The notes under the pieces: model-generated
The model's input: the letters and a program-made list of their open reading frames with translations, nothing else
What the model was told of the DNA's origin: nothing
Database searches by the model: none
In this document: positions 16,976 to 27,824 of the stretch, piece after piece
How the letters are laid out: every line of letters begins with the position of its first letter
How positions within the stretch are numbered: position 1 is the first letter of the stretch
Made by a program: the position numbers and the translations under genes
From: Actinomyces capricornis
GTDB taxonomy: Bacteria > Actinomycetota > Actinomycetes > Actinomycetales > Actinomycetaceae
Reading direction: 5' to 3'
Length of the DNA stretch: 64,000 nt
Assembly: GCF_019974135.1 (NCBI RefSeq)
Contig: NZ_AP025017.1
Span: 2,418,001 to 2,482,000 of the forward strand

Positions 16976-19864
16976 ATGGCCAATCGTCGTCACACCCGCA
17001 GTCAGTCCCCCTCCGCGGGGCCATCCCGGGGCCGGGCGCAGGGCGCCTCCGGGTCTCGGGGTGCGCCCACCGCCACCCAGAACCTGCCCGGCTCCCGCTA
17101 CCGCCGCACCGCCTGGGCCTTCGCCCTCATCGGCCTGGCCGGAATGCTGGGCCTGCGCGAGTGGTTCGGGGTCTCCGGCGCCGCCGGGGGCTTCCTGCAC
17201 CACATCGCCGCCGGCCCGGTGGGGGTCCTGGGCATCGTGGTGCCCCTGCTCCTGGGGGCGCTGGGCGTGGCCATGCTGCGCGTGCACAGCCTGGGGGCGG
17301 TGCACGCGCGCGTCGCCGTGGGCTGCCTGGGCATCCTGACGGCCGTGACCGGCATGATCCAGGTCGGCTCGGGCAACCCCCGCCTCACCGACGGCATCGA
17401 GGGCCTGGAGGACGCCGGGGGCCTGCTGGGCTGGCTCGTGGGCTACCCCCTGGCCTCCCTGTTCTCCGCCGTGGGGGCCTTCATCCTCTTCCTGCTCCTC
17501 CTGGCCTTCTCCGCCCTGGTCCTGTCCGGGCTGACCATCGCCGAGCTGCGCGAGCGGGTCTCCCAGCGGCGCGCCGAGATGACGGGGGAGGGCGGTCAGG
17601 ACTCCCTGGCCCAGCGCGCCCTGGGGCGCATGCGCCGCAGCCGCGGGGCCGAGCCCGAGGCCCAGCACACCACCGTGCTGGACTCCTACGACGGGGACGA
17701 GGCCTTCCGCTCCGCCCTGGAGACCGAGGACAAGCCCGCCCGGCCCCGGGGCAGTGGGCGGCGCAAGCGCTCGGCCCAGCGCGACCGGCTCCCGCTGGAT
17801 CCCGCACTCGACCTGGCCGACGACGAGACCACCTCCCTGCTGCCCGACGCCGATGCCTCGCAGTGGGCGGAGGACCCCCTGCCCGATCTGGGGCAGGAGG
17901 CGGCCGGCCCCGCCGTCGGCGCCGCGCCGCGCTCGCGCCAGCCGCGGCGCACCGGGCCCCGCAGCGCCCGCACCCCCGAGGCCCCCGCGCCCGCCGGGGC
18001 TCCCGGGCCCATCGAGCCGGCCGGCATCAGCGACTTCGACGCCATCACGGCCGAGACCCCGCAGGTCGACCAGGACGCTCCGGAGGAGACGGACTTCGCC
18101 GATCAGATCGCCCTGAGCGACATGTCCCTGCCCGACGGCTCGACCTACACCCTGCCCGAGGACGAGCTGCTGGGCCCCGGGCCCGCGCACTCCACGCGCA
18201 CGCCCGCCAATGACGCCGTCGTCGAGGCCCTCCAGAACGTCTTCGCCGAGTTCAACGTCGATGCCACCGTCACCGGCTACACCCGCGGGCCCCAGGTGAC
18301 CCGCTACGAGGTGGCGCGCGGCCGCGGCGTCAACGTCTCGCGCATCACCGGATTGGAGAAGAACATCGCCTACGCGGTGGCCTCCGATGAGATCCGCCTG
18401 CTGACCCCCATCCCCGGCAAGAGCGCCATCGGCATCGAGATCCCCAACTCCGACCGCGAGATGGTCAAGCTCGGGGACGTCCTGCGCTCCCAGGCGGCCA
18501 AGAAGCAGGCCCACCCCCTGGTGGTGGGCCTGGGCAAGAACGTCGAGGGCGACTACGTGGTCACCAACCTGGCCAAGACCCCCCACCTGCTGGTGGCCGG
18601 CCAGACCGGGTCGGGAAAGTCCTCCTTCGTCAACTCCATGATCACCTCCATCATGATGCGCGCCACCCCCGAGGAGGTGCGCATGGTACTGGTGGACCCC
18701 AAGCGCGTGGAGCTGACCATCTACGAGGGCATCCCCCATCTCATCACCCCCATCATCACCTCCCCGAAGAAGGCCGCCGAGGCCCTGGAGTGGGTGGTGC
18801 GGGAGATGGATGCCCGCTACGACGACCTGGCCTCCTTCGGCTACAAGCACATCGACGACTTCAACAAGGCGGTGCGCGCCGGGGAGGTCCAGCCACTTCC
18901 CGGCTCCCAGCGGGAGATCAGCACCTACCCCTACCTGCTGGTGGTCGTCGACGAGCTCGCCGACCTCATGATGACCGCGCCCAAGGATGTCGAGGCCTCC
19001 ATCCAGCGCATCACCCAGCTGGCGCGCGCCGCCGGCATCCACCTGGTCCTGGCCACTCAGCGGCCCGTGGCCCAGGTGGTCACCGGGCTCATCAAGTCCA
19101 ATGTGCCCTCGCGCCTGGCCTTCGCCACCGCCTCCCAGCTGGACTCGCGCGTCATCCTGGACCAGAACGGGGCCGAGACCCTCACCGGGCAGGGCGACGC
19201 CCTCTACCTGGGGCCGGGCGCCTCGACGCCGGTGCGCATCCAGGGATCGTGGGTGACCGAGACCGAGATCCGCTCCGTGGTCGAGCACGTCAAGGCCCAG
19301 CTGACCCCCGAGTACCGCGAGGACGTGGTGGTCCCGGAGGTCAAGAAGCAGATCGATGAGGAGATCGGCGACGACATGGACCTGCTGCTGCAGGCCGCCG
19401 AGCTCATCATCTCCAGCCAGTTCGGCTCGACCTCGATGCTCCAGCGCAAGCTGCGGGTGGGCTTCGCCAAGGCGGGCCGGCTCATGGACCTCCTGGAGTC
19501 CCGGGAGGTGGTGGGTCCCTCGGAGGGCTCCAAGGCCCGTGACGTGCTCGTCCAGCCCGAGCAGCTGGAGGAGACCCTGGCCTGGATCAAGGGCGAGGGC
19601 GCCGCGCCCTCGGGTGCTCAGGACCCGGCTGAGGACGAGGCCGCGATGGTCGAGGGGCTCGCAGGGCAGGAGGGCCCGGCCGCCGCCGGGGCCGACGGCG
19701 CCGCGGGAGTGCCGCGCACCGTGTCCCTGCCCTCCAACAGGTACGACACCGACCCCCTGGCCCAGGACCCCGGCCTGCCGGAGTCCGAGCCCTGGGAGGA
19801 TGAATCGGCCGAGGAGGACTCCCAGGACGCCTGGTCCCTCACCGGCCGCGGCCCCTCCTGGTGA
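16976..19864 (+). CDS. ftsK: DNA translocase FtsK/SpoIIIE
   Basis: 962 residues. Four hydrophobic helices in residues about 40-190 anchor it at the septum. A Pro/Ala/Glu-rich linker (about 200-390) leads to the RecA-like motor with Walker A GQTGSGKS (about 542-549) and Walker [12 protein letters not shown]. The C-terminal winged-helix gamma domain, which reads chromosome polarity sequences, is recognisable around [17 protein letters not shown]. It pumps terminus DNA through the division septum and activates dimer resolution. The start codon follows a -10 hexamer directly. Confidence 0.96.
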   Translation: MANRRHTRSQSPSAGPSRGRAQGASGSRGAPTATQNLPGSRYRRTAWAFALIGLAGMLGLREWFGVSGAAGGFLHHIAAGPVGVLGIVVPLLLGALGVAMLRVHSLGAVHARVAVGCLGILTAVTGMIQVGSGNPRLTDGIEGLEDAGGLLGWLVGYPLASLFSAVGAFILFLLLLAFSALVLSGLTIAELRERVSQRRAEMTGEGGQDSLAQRALGRMRRSRGAEPEAQHTTVLDSYDGDEAFRSALETEDKPARPRGSGRRKRSAQRDRLPLDPALDLADDETTSLLPDADASQWAEDPLPDLGQEAAGPAVGAAPRSRQPRRTGPRSARTPEAPAPAGAPGPIEPAGISDFDAITAETPQVDQDAPEETDFADQIALSDMSLPDGSTYTLPEDELLGPGPAHSTRTPANDAVVEALQNVFAEFNVDATVTGYTRGPQVTRYEVARGRGVNVSRITGLEKNIAYAVASDEIRLLTPIPGKSAIGIEIPNSDREMVKLGDVLRSQAAKKQAHPLVVGLGKNVEGDYVVTNLAKTPHLLVAGQTGSGKSSFVNSMITSIMMRATPEEVRMVLVDPKRVELTIYEGIPHLITPIITSPKKAAEALEWVVREMDARYDDLASFGYKHIDDFNKAVRAGEVQPLPGSQREISTYPYLLVVVDELADLMMTAPKDVEASIQRITQLARAAGIHLVLATQRPVAQVVTGLIKSNVPSRLAFATASQLDSRVILDQNGAETLTGQGDALYLGPGASTPVRIQGSWVTETEIRSVVEHVKAQLTPEYREDVVVPEVKKQIDEEIGDDMDLLLQAAELIISSQFGSTSMLQRKLRVGFAKAGRLMDLLESREVVGPSEGSKARDVLVQPEQLEETLAWIKGEGAAPSGAQDPAEDEAAMVEGLAGQEGPAAAGADGAAGVPRTVSLPSNRYDTDPLAQDPGLPESEPWEDESAEEDSQDAWSLTGRGPSW

Positions 19865-19922
19865 AGGGACCGGCCCCGCATCTCAACGCCGTGGGGGCGG
19901 CTCCCGGCGGGCGCCCCGGGCC

Positions 19923-21365
19923 TCAGCCGGAGGACGGCGTGGGGGACGCGGATGCCTCAGCGACCCTGGAGCGGATCTGCTCCTCGGTGAGGGCCACGGG
20001 CACCGGGCCCGACGGGATCGCCGGGGCATGGGCCATCGTGGCCGGGTCCATGAACCCCATGAGGGCCGTCCATCGGCGCTCGATCTCCTCCTCGCTGATC
20101 TGCAGCCCCTCGGGCCGCTCGCCCTCATGGAGGGAGGCCAGGTCGCGCACCATATGGCCGGCCGCGGTATCCATGGTGAAGGGCCGCCAGTTCAGGCCAT
20201 CGACCGTCACCGACCCATCGGCATGAGCCGTGACATCGATCCACACGAAGAGCCCGACATCGCTGAGCAGCCCCGCGGCCTCCTCATCCTGGTTGGAGAT
20301 GTAGTTGCCCGCGGAGTAGGACACCCACATGCCCCGGCCCTCCACACCGCCCTCCAGCTTGGCCGCAGGCTGGGGGACATGCGGGTGGGCGCCGAAGACC
20401 ACATCGATCTGCGCAGTGTTGGCCAGCGCCTGGGCGTAGTGGACCTGGTCGGGATGCGGGGTCGAGTCGTACTCCGGCCCCACCTGGGCGTGGGCGATGA
20501 CCAGGTCCGCCCCCGCCGCTCGCGCCTTGATCGCCGCCTGCTTGACCACCTCGGCGTCGTTGATCCCCACCGAGGAGCCCGTGGGATCCTCATAGCCGTT
20601 GAGATCATGGGTGGTGGCGATCTGCGCGATCGTGATCGTCCTGCCCTCGCGCTCGATGTCGTAGAGCTGGAAGAGGGTCTCGGCGTCCTCAGCGGAGCGG
20701 AAGGTGCCCGCATGCCCCATGCCGTTGGCCTCCAGGGCATCCAGCGTCGCCTCCACACCCTCCTGGCCCCGATCCACGCTGTGGTTCGACGCCGTCGCGC
20801 AGCCGTCCCAGCCACCGCCGGCCAAGGAGGCGACCACCTGCTCGGGCATCCCGAAGGAGGGGTAGCCCGAGTACACGCCGTCGGGCGCCACGGGGACCTC
20901 CAGCCCGCACAGCGCCAGATCCACGCCCTCGACCCAGGGGGTCTGGGCGGCCACGAGGGAGGAGATATCCCCCGAGCCCTGGGGCGTGGACTCCAGCACC
21001 GGCATATGCATGAGCACATCCCCGGCATAGCCGATCGAGAAGGACACCTCCGGCAGCGCCGGCGTCGTGGCTCCCTGGGCCCGGGCCGAGTCCCGGGCGA
21101 CTCCCGGCCCGCCGGGGCGGATCTCGTGCAGGTGATCGGTGACGACCCAGGCCGCCAGCGCGATCACCGCCATGACCGCGATGGCCACCGCCGCCCGGCG
21201 CCAGCGCCTGCGGTGCGGTACCTCGGTCGCCGAGGACAGGCGCCGGCCCCGACTCGACTGGCCCGCGAGCACCGGCGCAGCGGTGAGCGCTGCGCCGTCG
21301 GCTGTGTCATCGGCCTTGCGAGGATCGTCGGAACTGGACTGGCCAGAAGATGTGGAGGAGGACAC
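19923..21365 (-). CDS. CapA-like (poly-gamma-glutamate capsule type) metallophosphatase-fold protein
   Basis: 480 residues. A basic cytoplasmic tail of about 50 residues, one membrane helix (about 57-78) and an extracytoplasmic domain. The domain has CapA/PGA_cap features: GYAGDVLMH near residue 115, ATASNHSVDRGQEG, and GAHPHVPQP, equivalent to the metallophosphoesterase motifs with Asp, Asn-His and His. Family members act in poly-gamma-glutamate capsule assembly or on other surface polymers; no capB or capC is near, so the role here is open. It lies convergent to ftsK and divergent from pgsA. Its GTG start follows TAGTCT by 6 nt without an SD. Confidence 0.85.
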   Translation of the reverse strand: MSSSTSSGQSSSDDPRKADDTADGAALTAAPVLAGQSSRGRRLSSATEVPHRRRWRRAAVAIAVMAVIALAAWVVTDHLHEIRPGGPGVARDSARAQGATTPALPEVSFSIGYAGDVLMHMPVLESTPQGSGDISSLVAAQTPWVEGVDLALCGLEVPVAPDGVYSGYPSFGMPEQVVASLAGGGWDGCATASNHSVDRGQEGVEATLDALEANGMGHAGTFRSAEDAETLFQLYDIEREGRTITIAQIATTHDLNGYEDPTGSSVGINDAEVVKQAAIKARAAGADLVIAHAQVGPEYDSTPHPDQVHYAQALANTAQIDVVFGAHPHVPQPAAKLEGGVEGRGMWVSYSAGNYISNQDEEAAGLLSDVGLFVWIDVTAHADGSVTVDGLNWRPFTMDTAAGHMVRDLASLHEGERPEGLQISEEEIERRWTALMGFMDPATMAHAPAIPSGPVPVALTEEQIRSRVAEASASPTPSSG

Positions 21366-21371
21366 ACACTC

Positions 21372-21377
21372 AGACTA
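21372..21377 (-). promoter_or_regulatory. -10 hexamer TAGTCT, leaderless start of capA-like gene
   Basis: Read on the minus strand, TAGTCT ends 6 nt before GTG 21365. The divergent pgsA promoter is about 100 bp away. Confidence 0.45.
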
Positions 21378-21480
21378 GGGCTGTGACCTGAGTGACCGGT
21401 GAAGGCAGGCCCCCGCCAGCGGCGTCCCAGCGGCGTCCCGGCTCGTCCGGCTCCTACGCCCCAAGTGGGACGGGAACGAC

Positions 21481-21486
21481 TACCAT
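21481..21486 (+). promoter_or_regulatory. -10 hexamer TACCAT, leaderless start of pgsA
   Basis: TACCAT ends 8 nt before the pgsA ATG. The same TACCATCGTG string occurs before nhaA at 43549. Confidence 0.45.
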
Positions 21487-21494
21487 CGTGACTG

Positions 21495-22106
21495 ATGAAT
21501 GCCACCACCGTCCCTGGCGGGCCCAAGGAGACGCAGCATGCGCCAGTGCTGAACATCGCCAACGCGCTGACCGTGCTGCGACTCGTCCTCGTGCCCGTCT
21601 TCGTGTGGCTCATGCTCCAGCCGGGCGCCCTCATGCGCCTGGCGGCCGTCGTGGTCTTCGCCGGCGCCGCTCTGACCGACCGGCTCGACGGGCAGCTGGC
21701 GCGCTCACGCAACCTGGTGACCGACTTCGGCAAGATCACCGACCCGATCGCCGATAAGGCCCTGACCCTCTCCGCCTTCCTCCTGCTCAGTGTCAATGGG
21801 CTCCTGTGGTGGTGGGTGACGATCCTCATCATCGTCCGCGAGCTGGGGATCACGGTGCTGCGCTTCTTCATGCTGCGCCGCGCCGTCATGGCGGCCTCGC
21901 GCGGGGGCAAGCTCAAGACCGTCCTGCAGATGGCGGGCCTGGTGGGCCTGCTCACCCCCTGGGGCCTCATCCTGCCCGCAGGCCTGGCGCAGCTGCTCGT
22001 GTGGGGCGCCTACCTCATCATCGCCGCCGCCCTGGTGGTCACCGTGGTCACGGGTCTGGACTATGTCCGCCAGGCGCTGCGCTTAGCGCGCGGCAACGGC
22101 GGCTGA
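21495..22106 (+). CDS. pgsA: CDP-diacylglycerol-glycerol-3-phosphate 3-phosphatidyltransferase
   Basis: 203-residue membrane enzyme that makes phosphatidylglycerol phosphate, the committed step to phosphatidylglycerol and cardiolipin. The CDP-alcohol phosphotransferase motif DG(x2)AR(x8)G(x3)D(x3)D is exact at about residues 64-86 (DGQLAR, then G...D...D). Four to six hydrophobic helices surround it. Its neighbour cinA follows after 38 nt, so the pair is likely an operon. The position between ftsK and cinA matches other actinobacteria. Confidence 0.94.
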   Translation: MNATTVPGGPKETQHAPVLNIANALTVLRLVLVPVFVWLMLQPGALMRLAAVVVFAGAALTDRLDGQLARSRNLVTDFGKITDPIADKALTLSAFLLLSVNGLLWWWVTILIIVRELGITVLRFFMLRRAVMAASRGGKLKTVLQMAGLVGLLTPWGLILPAGLAQLLVWGAYLIIAAALVVTVVTGLDYVRQALRLARGNGG

Positions 22107-22144
22107 GCGGCCCGAACGGCCCTGCCCCGCCACCGAGGATCGCC

Positions 22145-22651
22145 GTGAACCGACCGCAGGCCATCCCCTCGCCACTGCGCGCACCGGCCGAGCGCGTCCT
22201 GGGCCTGGCCCGCCGCCGGGGCACGACCCTGGCCGTGGCCGAGTCCCTCACCGGCGGGATGGTGGCCTCCAGCCTGGTGGAGGTGCCCGGCTCCTCGGCC
22301 GTCCTCGTGGGCGCCGTCGTCGCCTACGCCACCCGCATCAAAGCCGAGGTTCTCGGCGTTGACGCCGCTCACCTGGAGCGCACCGGACCCGTCGATGCGC
22401 TCGTGGCCGAGCAGATGGCTGCCGGGGCCGCCCGCCTCATGGGTGCTGAGGCGGCCGTGTCCACCACCGGCGTCGCGGGCCCCGGCCCCGCCGACGGGCA
22501 CCGGGCGGGCACCGTCCATATCGCCGCCTGCGCCCCCTGGGCGCGGGAGCACCGCGAGCTCGTCCTGCCCGGCGGGCGCGACGAGGTCCGCACGGCCGCC
22601 GCGGCGGCCGCACTGAGCCTGTTGGCTGAGATTCTTGACACATCGGACTGA
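22145..22651 (+). CDS. CinA C-terminal-domain protein (nicotinamide-nucleotide amidohydrolase)
   Basis: 168 residues starting at GTG 22145, with a weak GAGG upstream. Only the C-terminal CinA/PncC domain is present: AESLTGGMVASSL near residue 37, then STTGVAGPGPADGH near residue 113. The domain deamidates NMN to nicotinate mononucleotide in pyridine-nucleotide salvage. The separate N-terminal MoCF-like domain of long CinA proteins is absent, as usual in the actinobacterial pgsA-cinA-recA block. The gene ends 302 nt before the HTH gene. Confidence 0.9.
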   Translation: MNRPQAIPSPLRAPAERVLGLARRRGTTLAVAESLTGGMVASSLVEVPGSSAVLVGAVVAYATRIKAEVLGVDAAHLERTGPVDALVAEQMAAGAARLMGAEAAVSTTGVAGPGPADGHRAGTVHIAACAPWAREHRELVLPGGRDEVRTAAAAAALSLLAEILDTSD

Positions 22652-22953
22652 GCCGCCGGTGCCCGGTCGGCCGGTGTGGGATCGGCATGAGACGGCTGCA
22701 GGCGGGCGAGGAGGCGGGCTGGGTCGGAGGCTCAACCAGGACTGGGCGCGAACCTAGGAGGCTTCAAGGTTCCTTTCAGGATTGTCGTTGAGGATCGCTT
22801 CAGCGCCGTTGGGGGCGATCTCCAATGGCGGGAATGAATCCACGACGTGAATGGTTGTGCCAGACGATGAACAACGCGACTCACCCCCGCACCACCCGTC
22901 CGATTAACAGGATGCCAGTGCGTCAGGCACCTGCCGCAGGGTATGGTGCCACC
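22652..22953. other. Intergenic region between cinA and the ClgR-like gene
   Basis: 302 nt without a supportable gene. It holds the -10 hexamer of the HTH gene at 22942 and a short inverted repeat GATCGC...GGGCGATC around 22793-22820. I see no clear ClgR operator (CGC-N5-GCG) and no riboswitch. Confidence 0.5.
22942..22947 (+). promoter_or_regulatory. -10 hexamer TATGGT, leaderless start of ClgR-like gene
   Basis: TATGGT ends 6 nt before GTG 22954. No SD precedes the conserved start of the protein. Confidence 0.5.
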
Positions 22954-23274
22954 GTGGACACCACCAAGCACGAGAATGTTCTCCTGCGTCGAGAGATCGG
23001 CGAAGTCCTGCGCAGCGTCCGCCAGCACCAGGGGCGCACGCTCCGAGAGGTCTCCTCCCAGGCGCGCGTCTCCCTCGGGTACCTCTCCGAGGTCGAGCGC
23101 GGGCAGAAGGAGGCCTCCTCCGAGCTGCTCGCCTCCATCTGCCAGGCCCTCGATGCGCCGCTGTCGATGGTCCTGCGCGAGGTCTCGGACCGGATCGCCC
23201 TCAACGAGGGCGTGGCTATCCCGGACACGGTCCCCGACGAGCTCATCCGTCAGCAGGGCATCGCCCTGCGCTGA
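22954..23274 (+). CDS. XRE/Cro-type HTH regulator, ClgR-like
   Basis: 106 residues from GTG 22954. The frame is open back to 22825, but homology begins at [15 protein letters not shown]. An XRE helix-turn-helix covers residues about 15-70 ([20 protein letters not shown], then VERGQKEAS). The short C-terminal tail ends in Ala-Leu-Arg. Its place between cinA and recA and the motif spacing match ClgR, the actinobacterial activator of clp protease and stress genes; ClgR itself is degraded by ClpP through its C-terminus. I infer that role from synteny. An odd point is the probable leaderless GTG start. Confidence 0.87.
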   Translation: MDTTKHENVLLRREIGEVLRSVRQHQGRTLREVSSQARVSLGYLSEVERGQKEASSELLASICQALDAPLSMVLREVSDRIALNEGVAIPDTVPDELIRQQGIALR

Positions 23275-23459
23275 GGCCTGGCGGACCGCCGCCACGTCAT
23301 CATGCATCCCCGGCCGTCCCCGACGCGCCGGGGATGCTGTCATTGCAGGTACGTTGGGGTGGCGTGCCCGCTGCGCCCCGGCACGGGCGGTGCCGGCGGC
23401 GCGGACGGCATGACGGACGGCATCAAGGGCACTCACGGCGTGAGGGGGAGGCGGGCGCG

Positions 23460-23690
23460 GTGAAGCACTCGGAGTTCTGGCAGGCCGTGGACGAGGTCTT
23501 CGGCCCGGCCTACGGCAGGTCCCTGGTGCAGGACCTCGTCCTGGGGGTGCTGGGATCCACTGGGGCCCAGGCCCTGGAGGCGGGTGTCGAGCCCCGGCGG
23601 GTGTGGAGCGCCCTGTGCGAGGAGACCGAGCGCTCCGAGGCCGAGCGCTGGGTCATCCGCCGCGACGGCGAGCGCCGTGCCAGGGGCTAG
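23460..23690 (+). CDS. DUF3046 family small protein
   Basis: 76 residues starting at GTG 23460 with AGGGGGAGG 8 nt upstream. It begins KHSEFWQAVDEVFGPAYGRS and continues with a GVEPRRVWSALCEE motif, both typical of DUF3046 proteins found only in actinobacteria between clgR and recA. Small, soluble and helical; function unknown. The longer frame upstream to 23334 is Arg-rich and not conserved in type. Inference: the conserved position suggests a link to DNA repair or to RecA expression, with no direct evidence. Confidence 0.85.
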   Translation: MKHSEFWQAVDEVFGPAYGRSLVQDLVLGVLGSTGAQALEAGVEPRRVWSALCEETERSEAERWVIRRDGERRARG

Positions 23691-23790
23691 CGCGGCTGGG
23701 GCGGGCCGATGGGCCGGTGGCGTCACCTTCTGCTCCTCCGCGGGGCGTGACCGGGCTCATCTGACGCGCCGGGCGGCGATGATGCTGTGA

Positions 23791-23806
23791 TCGAACAGGT
23801 GTTCGG
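23791..23806 (+). promoter_or_regulatory. LexA-binding SOS box of recA
   Basis: TCGAACAGGTGTTCGG contains GAAC-N4-GTTC, the gram-positive LexA operator. It lies just before a TACTGT -10 hexamer at 23808-23813, so LexA would block the promoter spacer. The recA leader downstream is about 160 nt. Confidence 0.9.
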
Positions 23807-23807
23807 G

Positions 23808-23813
23808 TACTGT
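23808..23813 (+). promoter_or_regulatory. -10 hexamer of recA promoter
   Basis: TACTGT directly abuts the SOS box; transcription would start near 23820, leaving a long 5' leader with an SD (GAAGG) before ATG 23981. Confidence 0.5.
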
Positions 23814-23980
23814 TCCTCCCGGACGACGGCGCTGCACCCCTCCTCCACAGGGTGGTCCAGGTGCACGCGAATGTGTCAGTGGTCGGGCCTACCGTCGTCC
23901 CAGAGCCCCGGAGAGGGGGTCTGCTCCACGACCAGCCATGCCCACCGCGGCTGAGAGCCGCCCGAACCGAAGGTAGAGCA

Positions 23981-25209
<1,229 letters not shown>

Positions 25210-25210
<1 letters not shown>

Positions 25211-25704
25211 TGCCCTGGCTCGTCCCTGACGCCCATGCCCGGGCGGTCGAGGAGGCGCGGGAGATCGTCCTGCGCCGCCTCGACCGCTCCGCGGCCCCCC
25301 GAGCCGCCCTGGCCCAGCTCCTGGAGCGCAAGGAGGTGGACCCCGCCATCGCCGCGGAGGTCCTCGACCGCCTGGAGGCCGCCGGCCTCATCGACGACGC
25401 CGCCTACGCCGCCCGGCTGGCCCGCACCCGCTTCGCCGAGAAGGGCGCCGCGCGGCGCGCCATCGCCGAGGAGCTGCGCCGCAAGGGCCTGGGGGAGGGG
25501 GCCATCGCCTCGGCTCTGGGGCAGATCGGGACCCAGGATGAGTCTGCAGCCGCCCTGGCCCTGGCCCGCAAGAGGCTCGCCTCCATGGGCGGCCTGCCTC
25601 TTCAGGTCCGGCGTCGGCGCCTCCTGGCCATGCTGGGCCGCAAGGGCTACGGGCAGGAGGCCTCCGTGTGCGCCGTCGAGCAGGCCCTGGCCGGGCAGGA
25701 CTGA
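25210..25704 (+). CDS. recX: RecA regulator RecX
   Basis: 164 residues, starting within the ATGA overlap with recA, so translation is coupled. RecX binds the RecA filament and inhibits its ATPase and strand exchange. The three tandem three-helix repeats are visible: DRSAAPRAALAQLLERK, YAARLARTRFAEKGAARRAIAEELRRKG and RRRLLAMLGRKGYG. Length is typical. Confidence 0.94.
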
Positions 25705-25771
25705 GCCGCCTGAGGGGACAAGCGGCCCCAGCGGCCTGAGCCGGGCCGGCCTCGAGGAGGGTGGCGATCCT

Positions 25772-25795
25772 CACCGGGAGGCGACCGCCTGTGGC
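25772..25795 (+). promoter_or_regulatory. Weak ZTP (pfl) riboswitch look-alike upstream of fhs
   Basis: CACCGGGAGGCGACCGCCTG resembles the 3' half of the ZTP/pfl aptamer, whose members often control fhs. The 5' GACTGGCG element is not clear, and a leaderless -10 lies downstream, so this is a candidate only. Confidence 0.15.
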
Positions 25796-25891
25796 CCGCA
25801 CCGGCACGCAGCGACAAGCCGTGCGGTGACCGCCGACTCGCGCCAGGCATGCTGCATCGCCAAGAACCGCACCGAGACCGTCATGCGCCCC

Positions 25892-25897
25892 TAGGCT
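25892..25897 (+). promoter_or_regulatory. -10 hexamer TAGGCT, leaderless start of fhs
   Basis: TAGGCT ends 7 nt before the fhs ATG. A GAGG at 25899-25902 is too close to the ATG to serve as an SD. Confidence 0.5.
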
Positions 25898-25904
25898 TGA
25901 GGAC

Positions 25905-27626
25905 ATGAGCGACTCCGCCCCCGACCGCAGCCAGGCACTCAACCGCGGCGACCTCCTCCAGGACCTCGCCTCCCGGGCCGGCATCGCCGCCGAGCATGTC
26001 GTCCCCTACGGGCGCGAGGTCGCCAAGATCGACCTGGGAGCCCTGCCGGGCGCCGGTGAGGACCAGGCGGGGGCGAACTACGTCGTGATCACCGCCATCA
26101 CCCCCACCCCCTTCGGCGAGGGCAAGACCACCACGGCCATCGGGCTGGCCCAGGGCCTGGTCAGCATCGGCGAGCAGGCCGTGCTCACCCTGCGCCAGGG
26201 CGCCATGGGCCCCACCTTCGGCATCAAGGGCGGGGCCGGTGGGGCCGGTCGGGCCCAGCTCCTGCCCGTGGACCGGGTGGGGCTCCACCTGACTGGGGAC
26301 TTCCACGCCGTCACTGCCGCCCACAACCTCCTGTCGGCCATCATCGACAACCACCTCCACCACGGCAACGCCCTGGACATCGAGGAGCGCTCCGTCACCT
26401 GGCCGCGCGTCCTGGACGTCAACGACCGCGCCCTGCGGCACATCGTCACCGGCCTGGGCGCCAAGGCCGACGGCGTCACCCGCCAGGCCTCCTTCGACAT
26501 CACCCCCGCCAGCGAGGTGATGGTCATCCTCTCCCTGGCCACGGACCTGGCCGACCTGCGCCAGCGCCTGGGGCGCATCGTGGTGGGCCGCACCCGCCAG
26601 GGAGGCTGGGTCACCGCCGAGGACCTGGGAGCGGCCGGCGCCATGTGCGCGCTGCTGCGCCAGGCCCTGGAGCCCAACCTCGTGCGCACCGGGGAGGGCG
26701 TCCCCGTCCTGCTCCACACCGGGCCCTTCGGCAATATCGCCACCGGCTGCTCCTCGGTCATCGCCGACCGCCTGGCCGCCCGCGGGATGCGCCAGGGCGG
26801 CTACGTGCTCACCGAGGCGGGCTTCGGGGCCGACATGGGCCTGGAGCGCTTCGTCGACCTCAAGTGCGCCGTCTCGCAGATGCACCCCCGCGCCGCCGTC
26901 CTGGTGGTCAGCGTCCGGGCCCTCAAGGCCCACAGCGGCCGCTACCGCCTGGTCTCGGGCAAGGACCTGCCCGAGGGGATGCTCGCCGAGAGCCCCCAGG
27001 AGGTGCGCGAGGGGGCGGACAACCTGCTCAAGCACCTCCAGATCGTGCGCGGCCTGGGCCTGAGCCCCGTGGTGGCCATCAATGTCTTCCCCACCGACCA
27101 CCCCAGCGAGATCGCCGAGATCGAGGCCATCGCCCGCCAGGCCGGGGCGCGTGCGGCCGCCTGCCACCCGGTGGCCCAGGGCGGGGCCGGCTGCCAGGAT
27201 CTGGCCCGCGCCGTCGTCGAGGCCTGCCAGGAGGCCTCCGGCGCCCCTGCGGCGCTCCAGCCCCTGTACCGGCCGCAGGACGATCTGCGTACCAAGATCG
27301 GGTCCATCGCCGCCATGTACGGGGCCGACGGCGTGGACTACACCCCGGCCGCCACCCGCCTCCTGGAGGACTACGAGGCCGCGGGCTACGGGGACCTGCC
27401 GGTGCTCGTGGCCAAGACGCCCCTGTCCCTGTCGGCCGAGCCCGGCCTCAAGGGTGCGCCCACCGGCTGGCGCCTGCCCGTGCGCGAGGTGCGCCTGGCC
27501 GCCGGGGCCGGCTACGTCTACGCCATCTGCGGGAGCCTGTCGACCATGCCCGGCCTGCCCAGTCGTCCCGCGGCCGAGCGCATCGACGTCGATATCGAGA
27601 CCGGCGAGATCCTGGGCCTGCGCTGA
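25905..27626 (+). CDS. fhs: Formate-tetrahydrofolate ligase
   Basis: 573 residues. Catalyses ATP-dependent formation of 10-formyl-THF from formate. The P-loop-like TPFGEGKTTTAIGL lies near residues 67-80, followed by LRQGAMGPTFGIKGGAGG and FHAVTAAHNLLSA, all family signatures. TEAGFGADMGLERFVDLKC is also typical. It is a single-gene unit. Together with gcvPTH 10 kb away it could feed the folate one-carbon pool from both formate and glycine. It ends convergent to the alpha-galactoside locus. Confidence 0.97.
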   Translation: MSDSAPDRSQALNRGDLLQDLASRAGIAAEHVVPYGREVAKIDLGALPGAGEDQAGANYVVITAITPTPFGEGKTTTAIGLAQGLVSIGEQAVLTLRQGAMGPTFGIKGGAGGAGRAQLLPVDRVGLHLTGDFHAVTAAHNLLSAIIDNHLHHGNALDIEERSVTWPRVLDVNDRALRHIVTGLGAKADGVTRQASFDITPASEVMVILSLATDLADLRQRLGRIVVGRTRQGGWVTAEDLGAAGAMCALLRQALEPNLVRTGEGVPVLLHTGPFGNIATGCSSVIADRLAARGMRQGGYVLTEAGFGADMGLERFVDLKCAVSQMHPRAAVLVVSVRALKAHSGRYRLVSGKDLPEGMLAESPQEVREGADNLLKHLQIVRGLGLSPVVAINVFPTDHPSEIAEIEAIARQAGARAAACHPVAQGGAGCQDLARAVVEACQEASGAPAALQPLYRPQDDLRTKIGSIAAMYGADGVDYTPAATRLLEDYEAAGYGDLPVLVAKTPLSLSAEPGLKGAPTGWRLPVREVRLAAGAGYVYAICGSLSTMPGLPSRPAAERIDVDIETGEILGLR

Positions 27627-27722
27627 GGCCTGCCGCAGAGCCGGAGGTCAAGCCGGTGAAACCGGATCTCACCGCGGTGCATGCGCCTGATCCGCCAGTC
27701 CGTCACCGGTGACCGTCTCCCA

Positions 27723-27791
27723 GGCGAGCGCCTCGCCCGAGGATCTCCCCTCCGGGAGGCGGATCCGTCCTGCTACGAGTGGCGGATCCGC
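27723..27791. terminator. Hairpins between fhs and the sugar-transport operon
   Basis: GGCGAG-CGC-CTCGCC (27723-27737) and a 9-bp inverted repeat GCGGATCCG/CGGATCCGC (27759-27767 and 27783-27791, 15-nt loop) lie in the 198-nt convergent gap. Either may end transcription. Confidence 0.4.
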
Positions 27792-27824
27792 GTCCCGGAA
27801 GGGGGTCATCGCGAAGATGCGGGC

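Noticed and set aside
16364..19288. A 974-codon open frame on the minus strand opposite ftsK
   Set aside because: Low-complexity Gly/Asp/Val-rich translation typical of antisense frames in GC-rich DNA; ftsK on the other strand has full motifs. The same applies to frames opposite gltX (10486-12573), rnj (14146-15837), alpha-galactosidase (31225-33018) and dinG/hflX (56895-59570).
22652..22953. ClgR autoregulatory operator
   Set aside because: CGC and GCG half-sites occur (CGCTTCAGCG) but with 4-nt spacing rather than the expected 5, so I did not call it.
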